Part shown: piece after piece, positions 1 through 7,188 of the stretch
How positions within the stretch are numbered: position 1 is the first letter of the stretch
How the letters are laid out: each line of letters begins with the position of its first letter
The notes under the pieces: model-generated
Seen by the model: the letters and a program-made list of their open reading frames with translations, nothing else
What the model was told of the DNA's origin: nothing
Databases searched by the model: none
Source of the DNA: Bacteroidota bacterium
GTDB lineage: Bacteria; Bacteroidota; Rhodothermia; Rhodothermales; UBA10348
Direction of reading: 5' to 3'
DNA: 10,253 nucleotides
Assembly (NCBI GenBank): GCA_018623785.1
Contig: JAAZVD010000032.1
Coordinates: 1 to 10,253, forward strand
Program-made: the position numbers and the translations under genes

Positions 1-1
1 C

Positions 2-2257
2 ATAGATGACGATCTCAAAACCGGGCGGGTAAAGGGCGACATCATAGTTCGATTCCCACCCGAACCCAACGGCTATCCGCATATCGGACACGCCAAGGCC
101 ATCGTCCTCAACTTTTCATTGGCCAAGGAATACGGCGGCCGTTGCCACCTGCGGTTCGACGATACGAATCCCGAAACCGAGGACATGGAATACGTCCGGG
201 CCATGAAGCGGGATATCAGCTGGCTCGGTTACGAGTGGGGGGACCACGAATTTTATGCCTCGGACTACTTCGAGCAGCTTTACGATCTGGCCGAACGACT
301 GATTGAGAAGGGACTTGCCTACGTGGACAGCCAGACAGGCGAAGAAATTCGTACCAACCGAGGTACCGTAACGGAGGCGGGCAACGCAAGCCCCTATCGG
401 AATCGTTCGGTGGAAGAAAACCTGGACCTCTTCCGTCGCATGCGCGCCGGCGTCTTCGACGACGGCGCGCACGTACTGCGGGCCAAGATCGACATGGCCT
501 CGCCCAACATGCTCTTGCGCGACCCGGTCATTTACCGCATCAAGAAAGCATCGCATTACCGCCGCGGAGACGAGTGGCCCATCTATCCGCTCTACGACTT
601 TGCGCATCCACTCTCGGATGCCATTGAGGGTATTACCCACTCGCTGTGCACGCTGGAATTCGATGTGCACCGGCCACTGTATGACTGGCTGGTGGAGCAC
701 CTCTTCGAGGAGCCTCGCCCTCATCAGTACGAATCGGCCCGACTGAATCTGGACTACACGGTCATGAGCAAGCGTAAACTGCTGCAGCTCGTGAAAGAGG
801 GGCATGTATCGGGATGGGATGATCCCCGCATGCCGACCTTGTCCGGTATGCGGCGTCGAGGATACACAGCAGCGGCTATTCGTCGTTTCTGCGAACTGAT
901 CGGAGTAGCCAAGGCCGACAACCGGGTAGACGTAGCGCTGCTTGAATACGCGGTACGCGACGATCTCAACGACAAGGCGCGCCGGGTGATGTGCGTCATC
1001 GACCCACTCAAAGTAGTGCTGACCAACTTCCCGGATGGGAAGAGCGAGATGCTCTCGGCCGATTATTGGCCGCACGATATCGGCCACGAGGGCTCGCGTC
1101 AGGTCCCCCTGACCCGGGAAGTGTATATCGAGCGCTCTGACTTCATGGAGGAACCGTCCAGGAAATTCCACCGGTTGAGTCCGGGTGCGGAAGTACGCTT
1201 GCGCCACGCCTACATCATCCGCTGTGACGACGTTGTCAAGGATGAACAGGGCAACGTAGTTGAGCTGCGGTGCTCCATCGACTTCAATACCCGCTCGGGC
1301 AGCGCCTCGTCGAAGAAAGTGAAAGGAACGGTCCACTGGGTGTCAGCCAATGAGGGTATCGAGACCACGGTCAGGTTGTACGATCGGTTGTTCGATGTAC
1401 CCAACCCCGATGAGGTTGTAGAGGGAGAGACGTTCGTGGATCACCTCAATGCGGACAGTCTGCGCGAGGTAACAGCCTTCATCGAGCCCAGCACGGCTGA
1501 AGATGCACCGGAAACCTGGTATCAATTCGAGCGCCAGGGGTATTTCTACCTGGATCCGGTGGCATTCGAGAACGGCGAACGGGTCTGGAACCGAACGGTC
1601 ACGCTGCGTGATTCCTGGGGAAAACAGCAGGAACAGGCCGCACCGGTCACGCCCAAAGCGGAAAAGAAGGCCGCTCCGGCGCCGTCCGTTGAACCGATAG
1701 ACCCCATGGCCGATCTGGACGAGGAGGAAAGATCCATGGCCATCGAACTGCAGACGCTCTACGCGTTGAGTCCTGAAGATGCGGCCTTTTTGGCCACGCG
1801 GGACGATGAGCGGGTTTTCTTCAAGGAAGCTGCCGCATCGGTAGACCACCCGGTGGCCATAGCCAACTGGCTCATTCACGAGTTGCGTCCGCTGATTACG
1901 GACGATCAGATGGCATCTCCACCGGTCAAACCAGGACATTTCGCGCAGTTGGTAGCCCTGCACGCCAACGATACCCTGTCCTCGCGCATGGCGCGGGATG
2001 TGCTCGAAGAAATGATTGCTTCCGGGGATACTCCTGATGCTGTTGTCGAGCGCACGGGGATGAAGCAGATCTCCGATGAGGATGCGCTCTCGGGCATTGT
2101 GGATGAGATCCTCAAGGCCCATCCAGACCGCGTCGAAGCCTATAAAGGCGGCAAAAAAGGCCTGATCGGCTTTTTCATGGGACAGGTCATGCAAAAAACT
2201 GGCGGATCTGCCAACCCGCAGGTCGTGCGCACTCTTCTACAGAGCCAACTCGACTGA
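2..2257 (+). CDS. glnS: Glutaminyl-tRNA synthetase with C-terminal YqeY domain (5' end outside window)
   Basis: This cytoplasmic class I synthetase charges tRNA-Gln with glutamine using ATP. The frame is already open at base 2 and 751 codons are visible, so roughly the first 20-30 residues are missing. The TTG at 119 lies inside the catalytic domain and is not the start. Numbering from base 2, the class I signature PPEPNGYPHIGHAK sits at 19-32 (HIGH at 27-30) and the KMSKS-equivalent VMSKR at 254-258, the form typical of GlnRS. GWDDPRMPT and GMRRRGYTAA follow, then the anticodon-binding beta-barrels (about 340-540, with EVRLRHAYII, KVKGTVHWVS, VRLYDRLF). A Pro/Ala/Lys-rich linker (about 541-570) leads to a YqeY/GatB-tail domain (about 575-751) ending in GFFMGQVMQKTGGSANPQVV. 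E. coli GlnRS (about 554 aa) lacks this domain, but Deinococcus GlnRS has it, where it aids tRNA binding. It is convergent with the next gene, with no terminator hairpin seen. Confidence 0.97.
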   Translation: MDDDLKTGRVKGDIIVRFPPEPNGYPHIGHAKAIVLNFSLAKEYGGRCHLRFDDTNPETEDMEYVRAMKRDISWLGYEWGDHEFYASDYFEQLYDLAERLIEKGLAYVDSQTGEEIRTNRGTVTEAGNASPYRNRSVEENLDLFRRMRAGVFDDGAHVLRAKIDMASPNMLLRDPVIYRIKKASHYRRGDEWPIYPLYDFAHPLSDAIEGITHSLCTLEFDVHRPLYDWLVEHLFEEPRPHQYESARLNLDYTVMSKRKLLQLVKEGHVSGWDDPRMPTLSGMRRRGYTAAAIRRFCELIGVAKADNRVDVALLEYAVRDDLNDKARRVMCVIDPLKVVLTNFPDGKSEMLSADYWPHDIGHEGSRQVPLTREVYIERSDFMEEPSRKFHRLSPGAEVRLRHAYIIRCDDVVKDEQGNVVELRCSIDFNTRSGSASSKKVKGTVHWVSANEGIETTVRLYDRLFDVPNPDEVVEGETFVDHLNADSLREVTAFIEPSTAEDAPETWYQFERQGYFYLDPVAFENGERVWNRTVTLRDSWGKQQEQAAPVTPKAEKKAAPAPSVEPIDPMADLDEEERSMAIELQTLYALSPEDAAFLATRDDERVFFKEAAASVDHPVAIANWLIHELRPLITDDQMASPPVKPGHFAQLVALHANDTLSSRMARDVLEEMIASGDTPDAVVERTGMKQISDEDALSGIVDEILKAHPDRVEAYKGGKKGLIGFFMGQVMQKTGGSANPQVVRTLLQSQLD

Positions 2258-2275
2258 GCCTGTCTTCGCTCGACC

Positions 2276-3454
2276 CTAGTTGCCAGCAGACCACAGCCAC
2301 ACAATCGGGGCTTCCAGGTCGGTAATTTCGGGCGACGCTCCTGCCAGCGACACCAGATACGATGTATCCTGTGTCCGCATGATCATTGCATTGCCGTCCA
2401 CCCAATACATGGATGTGACCTGCGCATCCGGCATGGGCAGGGACTGGGAAAACATGGACCCGGTACTCTTGACCTGCCAACCCCGTGAGCCATCGTCAGC
2501 GGTCTGGAGGTATACCACGTGCTGCCCATCGGGAGACATGGAAGCGTGTGTGGCAGCCGTCGACGCACTCGGAGGCATCAGGTAGGTTGATCTGCCATCG
2601 GCCACAGTATAGACGGAAATGGCACGCTGGGCCGCATCGTCCGGCGATCCAACATCAAAAAGCAGCTCGCTGCCGTCAGGACGCCACGACAGATTGCGGG
2701 GGGCATATTTGTCCCCGACAACCTTGACGGGATCCCCACCCGAGGAGGGCTCGATGTACAGCGTGGAGTCGGGCTCATAGGCACGCTCAGACCGGTTATA
2801 GACCAGTTCGCGCAAAATATAGGCCACCTGCCCGCCATCGGGCGAGACCGACACATGGTGCAACTTCCGCGCATCCACCGAACGGAGCGTACCACATCCA
2901 TCAGCAGCGACCTCGTAGATGGTGTCCTCATTACGGACCAGTAGCGACCCGTTGGGCACCTCCGCTAGCACCACCTTCGATGCCGAGCACCCTACCGAGC
3001 GGACGTTGTCAGCCGCCAGATCCCAGGTGCCGATGCCGCCGGCTCCCATGGCATCTCCGGCCGGAACGTAGTACCCGAAATGGAAGCGGGCGCCGTCACG
3101 GCTCCATGCTCCTGAATACACCCGGTTTTCCGCTCCTTCGGACAGCACATTGATCGAGCCGTCATCGCCGGAAACGGCCAGGAGCGATCCACCTTTGGCA
3201 AACACGACTGCGGATCCATCCGGAGATCCAGAAACGTATCCGATCGCTCCGGTTGTACTGAAAGGCTGACCATCATTGGTGCCGTTCACGACAACCACGC
3301 TTCCCTGCTCTGCTACCACAGCCCGGTACCCATCCAGCGGAGATACGGGTTCCGCGGGCACAGGCACCTCCTCCACAACCATCGGCGCACCGGCGCATGC
3401 GGCCATCAGCAACGACATGAAAAGGACAGCGGACAGACTCCAAGGACGGCTCAT
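2276..3454 (-). CDS. Lipoprotein with TolB/PD40-type beta-propeller repeats, function unknown
   Basis: A 392-residue predicted envelope lipoprotein. Residues 1-20 form a signal peptide with a lipobox (M17-A18-A19-C20), so the mature protein should start at Cys20 and be lipid-anchored. A short Pro/Val/Glu-rich tether follows. The rest has regularly spaced propeller signatures: SPDG at 77-80, SRDG at 118-121, SPDG at 204-207, RPDG at 258-261 and SPDG at 307-310. Each is followed by a hydrophobic strand such as AVVFA, QVAYI or HVVYL, as in TolB and WD40-like PD40 repeats. Cys156 and Cys187 could form a disulfide. No catalytic motif or peptidase domain is seen, and there is no tol-pal context, so it is not TolB itself. 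A binding or scaffold role is the most that can be inferred. The ATG at 3454 precedes the signal peptide directly; no Shine-Dalgarno is visible. Its 3' end faces glnS. Confidence 0.88.
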   Translation of the reverse strand: MSRPWSLSAVLFMSLLMAACAGAPMVVEEVPVPAEPVSPLDGYRAVVAEQGSVVVVNGTNDGQPFSTTGAIGYVSGSPDGSAVVFAKGGSLLAVSGDDGSINVLSEGAENRVYSGAWSRDGARFHFGYYVPAGDAMGAGGIGTWDLAADNVRSVGCSASKVVLAEVPNGSLLVRNEDTIYEVAADGCGTLRSVDARKLHHVSVSPDGGQVAYILRELVYNRSERAYEPDSTLYIEPSSGGDPVKVVGDKYAPRNLSWRPDGSELLFDVGSPDDAAQRAISVYTVADGRSTYLMPPSASTAATHASMSPDGQHVVYLQTADDGSRGWQVKSTGSMFSQSLPMPDAQVTSMYWVDGNAMIMRTQDTSYLVSLAGASPEITDLEAPIVWLWSAGN

Positions 3455-3631
3455 ACGGATGGAACTCGGGATTCGAACGGATATCAGGATGTAGCCCGAC
3501 CCGTTCTTCGTACGTCACAAAGGTGTTGCCTCCGTCTACCCTCCCTGCTGCCTAATGTTCAGGAATGACCTTCATAGGATATCAGATCAGCACTTGCAGC
3601 CCCTCCTCTCCGATGTAGTGACGTGCCGCCC

Positions 3632-4378
3632 TCACTGTCGAAGACCCGCCCATCGCTCCAGGATACTGGAGGCATTACGAACGGAGCGGAAGTAGAAATC
3701 GGCCCGGAGCCGCTCGCGCTCGTTTTCATCCAGATTCCCGTTGGCGCCAAAGGCACGGGTACGGGCCGCGTAGGCCGCATACAAACTCATGGCGGCGGCT
3801 ACCGAAATGTTGTAGCTCTGCACGAATCCCGGTGACGGCAGAATGCATGTCTGATCGGCCAGCTCCAGCATCGTCTCGGAACACCCCTTTGCCTCGTTTC
3901 CGAATACGAGGGCTGTTTTTCGGGTGAAATCCACCTCTTCCAAGGGTACGGCATGCTCCGTAAGAGCCGTCACAACAACGGTGTAGCCTGACGCCTTCAG
4001 ATGATCCACGCACTCCGGCGTGGTATCCCACCTGTGCACGTCCAACCACTTCTGGGCTCCCTGCGTCGTGCGGGACGAGTGCTTGAAGGGCACATCGTTG
4101 CGAATGACATGGAATGGCTGGAATCCCAGGCCCTCAGCCGTTCGCATGACCGCACTCACGTTGCCCGTATTGATTACTCCTTCAACGACCGGAACCACGT
4201 CATACGTGCGACCAATGAGGATCTCATCGATACGCTGCCTGCGCTCTTCCGTAAGCTGGGGCCCAAGGGCACGAATGATGTCTGCCGGGGAGAGCCACCT
4301 GGGGCCGACCCTCCATCCGTCGAAACGGGATCCGCTGCTCATCATGAGCGCGTCCATTGCCTTTTCGGGATCTTCCAT
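3632..4378 (-). CDS. trmH: TrmH-family (SpoU) RNA 2'-O-ribose methyltransferase
   Basis: A cytoplasmic SAM-dependent enzyme that methylates a ribose 2'-OH in structured RNA; in TrmH proper this is G18 in the tRNA D-loop. Counting from the ATG at 4378 (248 aa), SPOUT motif 1 is N70-TGN-VSAVMRTAEGLG, with R79 in the place of the catalytic Arg of E. coli TrmH. Motif 2 is ALVFGNEAKG (E162). Motif 3 is PSPGFVQSYNISVAAAMSLY (N190), closely matching the VQSLNVSVASA of E. coli TrmH, and a TrmH-like C-terminal helix follows. The frame continues upstream to a GTG at 4474, but those 32 extra codons (Gly/Ser/Pro/Cys-rich) look unlike the family, and a candidate promoter lies within them, so I place the start at 4378. 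It is divergent from the dehydrogenase gene. TrmH fits better than RlmB, but another tRNA or rRNA target is possible. Confidence 0.9.
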   Translation of the reverse strand: MEDPEKAMDALMMSSGSRFDGWRVGPRWLSPADIIRALGPQLTEERRQRIDEILIGRTYDVVPVVEGVINTGNVSAVMRTAEGLGFQPFHVIRNDVPFKHSSRTTQGAQKWLDVHRWDTTPECVDHLKASGYTVVVTALTEHAVPLEEVDFTRKTALVFGNEAKGCSETMLELADQTCILPSPGFVQSYNISVAAAMSLYAAYAARTRAFGANGNLDENERERLRADFYFRSVRNASSILERWAGLRQ

Positions 4379-4381
4379 GTC

Positions 4382-4412
4382 CAAAACTGGCGCACAGAAT
4401 CCCCGGAAGCAA
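4382..4412 (-). promoter_or_regulatory. Candidate promoter of trmH, Bacteroidota type
   Basis: Read on the minus strand: TTG (4412-4410), 20 nt, then CAGTTTTG (4389-4382), which matches 7 of 8 positions of the -7 consensus TAnnTTTG. Only 3 nt separate the box from the ATG at 4378, so transcription would begin at or next to the start codon. This is pattern matching by eye. It supports the 4378 start over the upstream GTG. Confidence 0.4.
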
Positions 4413-4452
4413 GCAGACCCTGCAGGTTGGGAACCGGGGTGCTGCCCGCCGC

Positions 4453-4485
4453 TTGTAAGCTTTTTTGAATCCACCCATATCTTTT
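4453..4485 (+). promoter_or_regulatory. Candidate promoter of the SDR gene, Bacteroidota type
   Basis: TTG (4453-4455) and TATCTTTT (4478-4485) are separated by 22 nt. The -7 box matches TAnnTTTG except for the last base; the spacing is a little long. The ATG at 4490 is only 4 nt beyond the box, and no Shine-Dalgarno is present, so the message would be leaderless or nearly so. Together with the trmH promoter this fills the 111-bp divergent gap. Confidence 0.4.
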
Positions 4486-4489
4486 ATCC

Positions 4490-5209
4490 ATGCATCTCCG
4501 CGATAAGGTCGTAATCATTACCGGCGCCAGTGCCGGTCTTGGAGCCCAGTTTTCCAAGGATCTGGCAGCCGAAGGGGCACGCGTATTCGGACTGGCCCGC
4601 CGCACGGAACGGCTGAACGAACTGGCAGCCGACATCGGCCCGGCCTTCACCGGCATCACCTGCGACATCACCCAGGAAGAGAGGGTGCAAGACGCCATCC
4701 AACAGGTACTCGAAACAGCTGGACGCATCGATGTCCTGGTTAACAACGCCGGCCTGGGCAAATTCGGGCCCGCTGACGGCGTCTCCCTCGAGGAGTGGAA
4801 TCTGCAGATGGACGTAAACCTCAAGGGCGTCTTCCTGTCGACGCGTGCCGTGTTGCCCGTCATGAAACAGCAAAATGCTGATACCGGCTTTGGCGGGCAC
4901 ATCGTCAATATTGCCTCCGTAGCCGGACTGATGGGCAATCCGAACATCAGCACCTACAACGCGACCAAATTCGGACTGCGCGGGTATTCGGAAGCCCTCT
5001 TCAAGGAGGTTCGCCAAGACGGTATCAAGGTATCCTGCTTCTATCCAGGCTCTATCCGGACCGAATTTTTTGACGAAGCCGGCATTGCGATATCAGCCAA
5101 CCCGATGACGCCGGAGGACATCTCTTCCACGCTCGTCCATGTTCTCAAGACGCCCGACAACTACCTGATCTCTGAGATTGTGATGCGACCGCTGCGACCC
5201 GGCGGTTAA
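4490..5209 (+). CDS. SDR-family NAD(P)-dependent oxidoreductase
   Basis: A 239-residue classical short-chain dehydrogenase/reductase, expected to be cytoplasmic and to interconvert an alcohol and a carbonyl group; the substrate is not readable from the sequence. The Rossmann glycine motif is TGASAGLG (11-18). R37-R38 after the second strand favour NADP(H). The CDIT motif is at 58-61 and the NNAG motif at 85-88. The catalytic tetrad is N110 (in MDVNLKG), S143 (in NIASVAG), Y156 and K160 (YNATK). PGSIRTEF after the catalytic helix is the usual cofactor-binding PG segment. Length and motif spacing are those of complete family members. The ATG at 4490 lies 10 residues before the glycine motif, the normal spacing. 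The gene is divergent from trmH and 90 bp before dctP, which has its own candidate promoter. Confidence 0.93.
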   Translation: MHLRDKVVIITGASAGLGAQFSKDLAAEGARVFGLARRTERLNELAADIGPAFTGITCDITQEERVQDAIQQVLETAGRIDVLVNNAGLGKFGPADGVSLEEWNLQMDVNLKGVFLSTRAVLPVMKQQNADTGFGGHIVNIASVAGLMGNPNISTYNATKFGLRGYSEALFKEVRQDGIKVSCFYPGSIRTEFFDEAGIAISANPMTPEDISSTLVHVLKTPDNYLISEIVMRPLRPGG

Positions 5210-5234
5210 TCAGTTCGTGACCTGAATGTGCTGG

Positions 5235-5263
5235 TTGATAGCTACCGGCATTCGCTATCTTGA
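5235..5263 (+). promoter_or_regulatory. Candidate promoter of dctP, Bacteroidota type
   Basis: TTG (5235-5237), an 18-nt spacer and TATCTTGA (5256-5263) resemble the TTTG / TAnnTTTG promoter of Bacteroidota. The start codon at 5300 is 36 nt downstream, so unlike trmH and the SDR gene this transcript would carry a short leader. The spacer is bounded by an inverted repeat, given as a separate entry. Confidence 0.45.
5237..5259. repeat. Inverted repeat GATAGC-N11-GCTATC inside the dctP promoter
   Basis: Perfect 6-bp arms at 5237-5242 and 5254-5259 with an 11-nt spacer. The arms overlap both candidate promoter boxes, and their centres are 17 bp apart, a little over one and a half helical turns. 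A repressor operator would fit this position. A chance match of this length is also possible in AT-richer promoter DNA. There is no T-run, so it is not a terminator. Confidence 0.35.
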
Positions 5264-5299
5264 TGGGAGAAACCCTAGCACAACCCAACCGCTCTCTCC

Positions 5300-6412
5300 A
5301 TGAAACGCCGCCAGTTTGTTCGTAATGCTTCACTGACTCTTGCCGGCGGTGCCCTTGTTACGGGTTGTGCCTCAGGTGAGACCGGCACGGCTGCCGCCGT
5401 TCAGACGCGCCCCCGGGTAAACTGGCGACTGACGTCCAGCTTCCCGCGTTCCCTGGATACCATTTACGGCGCGGCGGAGGTGTTGGCCAACAGGGTTGCA
5501 GAGCTGACAGACGGTCGCTTTACCATCCGTGTCTTTCCGGCCGGCGAACTGGTGCCCTACAATCAGGTCCTGGAAACTGTTCAGAAAGGAACGGTGCAAA
5601 TGGGCCACTCCGCCAGCTACTACTTTACCGGCCTGAACCCTGCCCTTGCGTTCGACACCACCGTGCCCTTTGGCTTGAATGCCCGACAGCTTAACGCGTG
5701 GTTCTACCATGGCGAAGGGAAAAACCTGATGCGTGGCTTGTTTGCGGATTTCAACATCATCAACCTGCCCGGCGGCAATACTGGCGTGCAGATGGGCGGC
5801 TGGTTCCGTGAGCGGGTTGATTCCCTGAGCGACTTCCGAGGCCTGAAAATGCGTATTCCTGGTTTTGGAGGACAGGTCATGTCCGAACTGGGGGTCAATG
5901 TGCAGGTATTGGCCGGTGGGGAAATCTACCCAGCCCTCGAGCGAGGCGTTATCGACGCCGCCGAATGGGCAGGTCCCTATGACGATGAAAAACTGGGATT
6001 CCACCAGATTGCCAAGAACTACTACTACCCTGGGTGGTGGGAGCCGGGTGCTGGACTGAGTTTCTACATCAACACGGATGCTTGGGAGTCGCTGCCTGCC
6101 GACTACAAGGCAGCCCTCGAGGCCGCCGCTGCCGAAGCCAACGTGGACATGTTTGCCAGCTACGATGCAAAAAATCCCGTCGCACTCTCGCGACTCGTGG
6201 ACGAAGAAGACGTGTCCATGCGCCCGTTCTCGGAGGACGTAATGAATCGGGCACGAGAAATTACCTTCGATATCCTGGCTTCTGAAGCGGCTGCCGACCC
6301 GGCCTACCGACGGATTTGGGACAGCTACAACGCGTGGCGCAAGGCATCCAACAGGTGGCTCCGCACATCGGAAAACACCTATGCCTCTTTCGCCTTCAAC
6401 AGGGAAATCTGA
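5300..6412 (+). CDS. dctP: TRAP transporter substrate-binding lipoprotein, DctP family
   Basis: A 370-residue periplasmic receptor that would capture an organic acid and deliver it to a sodium-coupled TRAP permease. The N-terminus has a twin-arginine pattern (R3-R4-Q-F-V-R) and a lipobox ending at C23 (LVTGC), so it should be Tat-exported, folded and lipid-anchored. The mature protein shows DctP hallmarks: NWRLTSSFP (41-49), FPAGELVPYNQVLETVQKG (79-97), the ligand-carboxylate Arg in GLKMRIPG (R185), GGEIYPALERGVIDAAEW (206-223) and YYYPGWWEPGAG (241-252). The last two, together with PYDDEKLGF, recall the 2-oxoacid receptor TakP of Rhodobacter sphaeroides; Q164, R185, E222 and W223 are plausible ligand or sodium contacts. 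The substrate is an inference. No dctQ or dctM gene is next to it: the following gene is a hydrolase 104 bp on. No Shine-Dalgarno is seen before the ATG. Confidence 0.93.
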   Translation: MKRRQFVRNASLTLAGGALVTGCASGETGTAAAVQTRPRVNWRLTSSFPRSLDTIYGAAEVLANRVAELTDGRFTIRVFPAGELVPYNQVLETVQKGTVQMGHSASYYFTGLNPALAFDTTVPFGLNARQLNAWFYHGEGKNLMRGLFADFNIINLPGGNTGVQMGGWFRERVDSLSDFRGLKMRIPGFGGQVMSELGVNVQVLAGGEIYPALERGVIDAAEWAGPYDDEKLGFHQIAKNYYYPGWWEPGAGLSFYINTDAWESLPADYKAALEAAAAEANVDMFASYDAKNPVALSRLVDEEDVSMRPFSEDVMNRAREITFDILASEAAADPAYRRIWDSYNAWRKASNRWLRTSENTYASFAFNREI

Positions 6413-6516
6413 GACCGTGAATCCGGAGCGGATGTCGTAACGCAGTTCGAGAAGGGGGTACACAGAGAGCGGGTCATAGGTTGTGGCCTCCCGGAACGAA
6501 CCAGAACGTCGGCTCC

Positions 6517-7185
6517 ATGATTTCCATACATCGTTATGTTACGCCCCGGACGACACGGTTCGCGCAGGTCGGGGAGCCGGACGAGCACACGCACGAAATC
6601 ATATTTGCCCTGCATGGATGGGGGCAGTTGGCGGGCGACTTTGCCGAGGTCATGGCCCCGATGGAGAAAGCCGGCCGCGTTATCATTTGTCCGGAGGCGC
6701 TCTCGAAGTTCTACGTCGGCTTTCAGCCCCGGGAAACCGGATCCTCATGGATGACCAGCTACGATCGGGAATACGAAATAATGGATTATGTGACGTATCT
6801 CGATGGCTTGGCTGCTCACGTTTTTGGGGACATTCCCGATGACGTCCGCATCGTGGTTTTTGCCTTTTCGCAAGGCTGCCACACCGCCAGCCGATGGGTC
6901 GGAAACGGCGTGTTACAACCTCACCGTCTCATTTTGTGGGGATCGGACCCAGCCGAAGACCTGAGCGCCGAAGAGTGGGAAGCCATGTCGGCAGTGGACG
7001 AAGTTACCCTCGTTGCCGGAACCCTGGATCGTTTCGTTACGGGAGGACGCCTGCAGCGCGCCGAAGAGGCGCTTCGCACGCATCAATGTGCCTATGAGAT
7101 CATCCGATACGAAGGCGGCCACCACCTGCAGGACAGTGTCCTCTTCGATCTCTTCGCGTCCAAAGAGGACCTGAGCGAGTACTGA
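6517..7185 (+). CDS. Small alpha/beta-hydrolase, phospholipase/carboxylesterase type
   Basis: A 222-residue predicted cytoplasmic serine hydrolase, near the usual 200-230 for this esterase group. ALHGWGQ (31-37) is the oxyanion-hole strand and turn. The nucleophile elbow is AFSQG (116-120) with S118; Ala replaces the usual first Gly of GFSQG. The expected acid is D171 in AGTLDRFV and the base H202 or H203 in EGGHHL, so the Ser-Asp-His triad is complete and in order. There is no signal peptide. Natural substrates are unknown; short acyl esters are typical of the family. I chose the ATG at 6517 because the in-frame TTG at 6481 adds 12 residues unlike the fold. The gene is 104 bp after dctP and has no clear promoter of its own, so read-through from dctP is possible. 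Its TGA is 3 bp from the stop of the opposite-strand gene. Confidence 0.87.
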   Translation: MISIHRYVTPRTTRFAQVGEPDEHTHEIIFALHGWGQLAGDFAEVMAPMEKAGRVIICPEALSKFYVGFQPRETGSSWMTSYDREYEIMDYVTYLDGLAAHVFGDIPDDVRIVVFAFSQGCHTASRWVGNGVLQPHRLILWGSDPAEDLSAEEWEAMSAVDEVTLVAGTLDRFVTGGRLQRAEEALRTHQCAYEIIRYEGGHHLQDSVLFDLFASKEDLSEY

Positions 7186-7188
7186 TAC

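Noticed and set aside
116..1336. Long minus-strand open frame (406 codons) inside glnS
   Set aside because: It lies opposite strongly conserved GlnRS sequence, and its translation shows no domain or motif. It is a shadow of GC-biased codon use.
1343..2194. Long minus-strand open frame (283 codons) opposite the glnS C-terminus
   Set aside because: It is antisense to the YqeY domain, has no recognisable motif, and its residues reflect reverse-complemented coding sequence.
3465..3480. GTTCGAATCCC on the minus strand, identical to a tRNA T-loop/B-box motif, just before the propeller gene
   Set aside because: The flanking 5-mers do not pair into a T-stem, and no acceptor stem, D-arm or anticodon arm can be folded around it. 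It is probably chance.
3518..3525. CACCTTTG (minus strand) as a -7 box for the propeller gene
   Set aside because: It matches 7 of 8 positions, but no TTG-like element lies at a suitable distance upstream, so it was not listed as a promoter.
4379..4474. Upstream extension of trmH to a GTG at 4474
   Set aside because: The extra 32 residues are not TrmH-like, and they cover a candidate promoter for trmH and part of the one for the divergent gene.
6421..6433. Short hairpin ATCCG-GAG-CGGAT just after dctP, considered as a terminator
   Set aside because: The stem is only 5 bp with a 3-nt loop and no T-run follows.
5372..6463. 363-codon minus-strand open frame opposite dctP
   Set aside because: The plus-strand frame has full DctP motifs; the antisense product has none.
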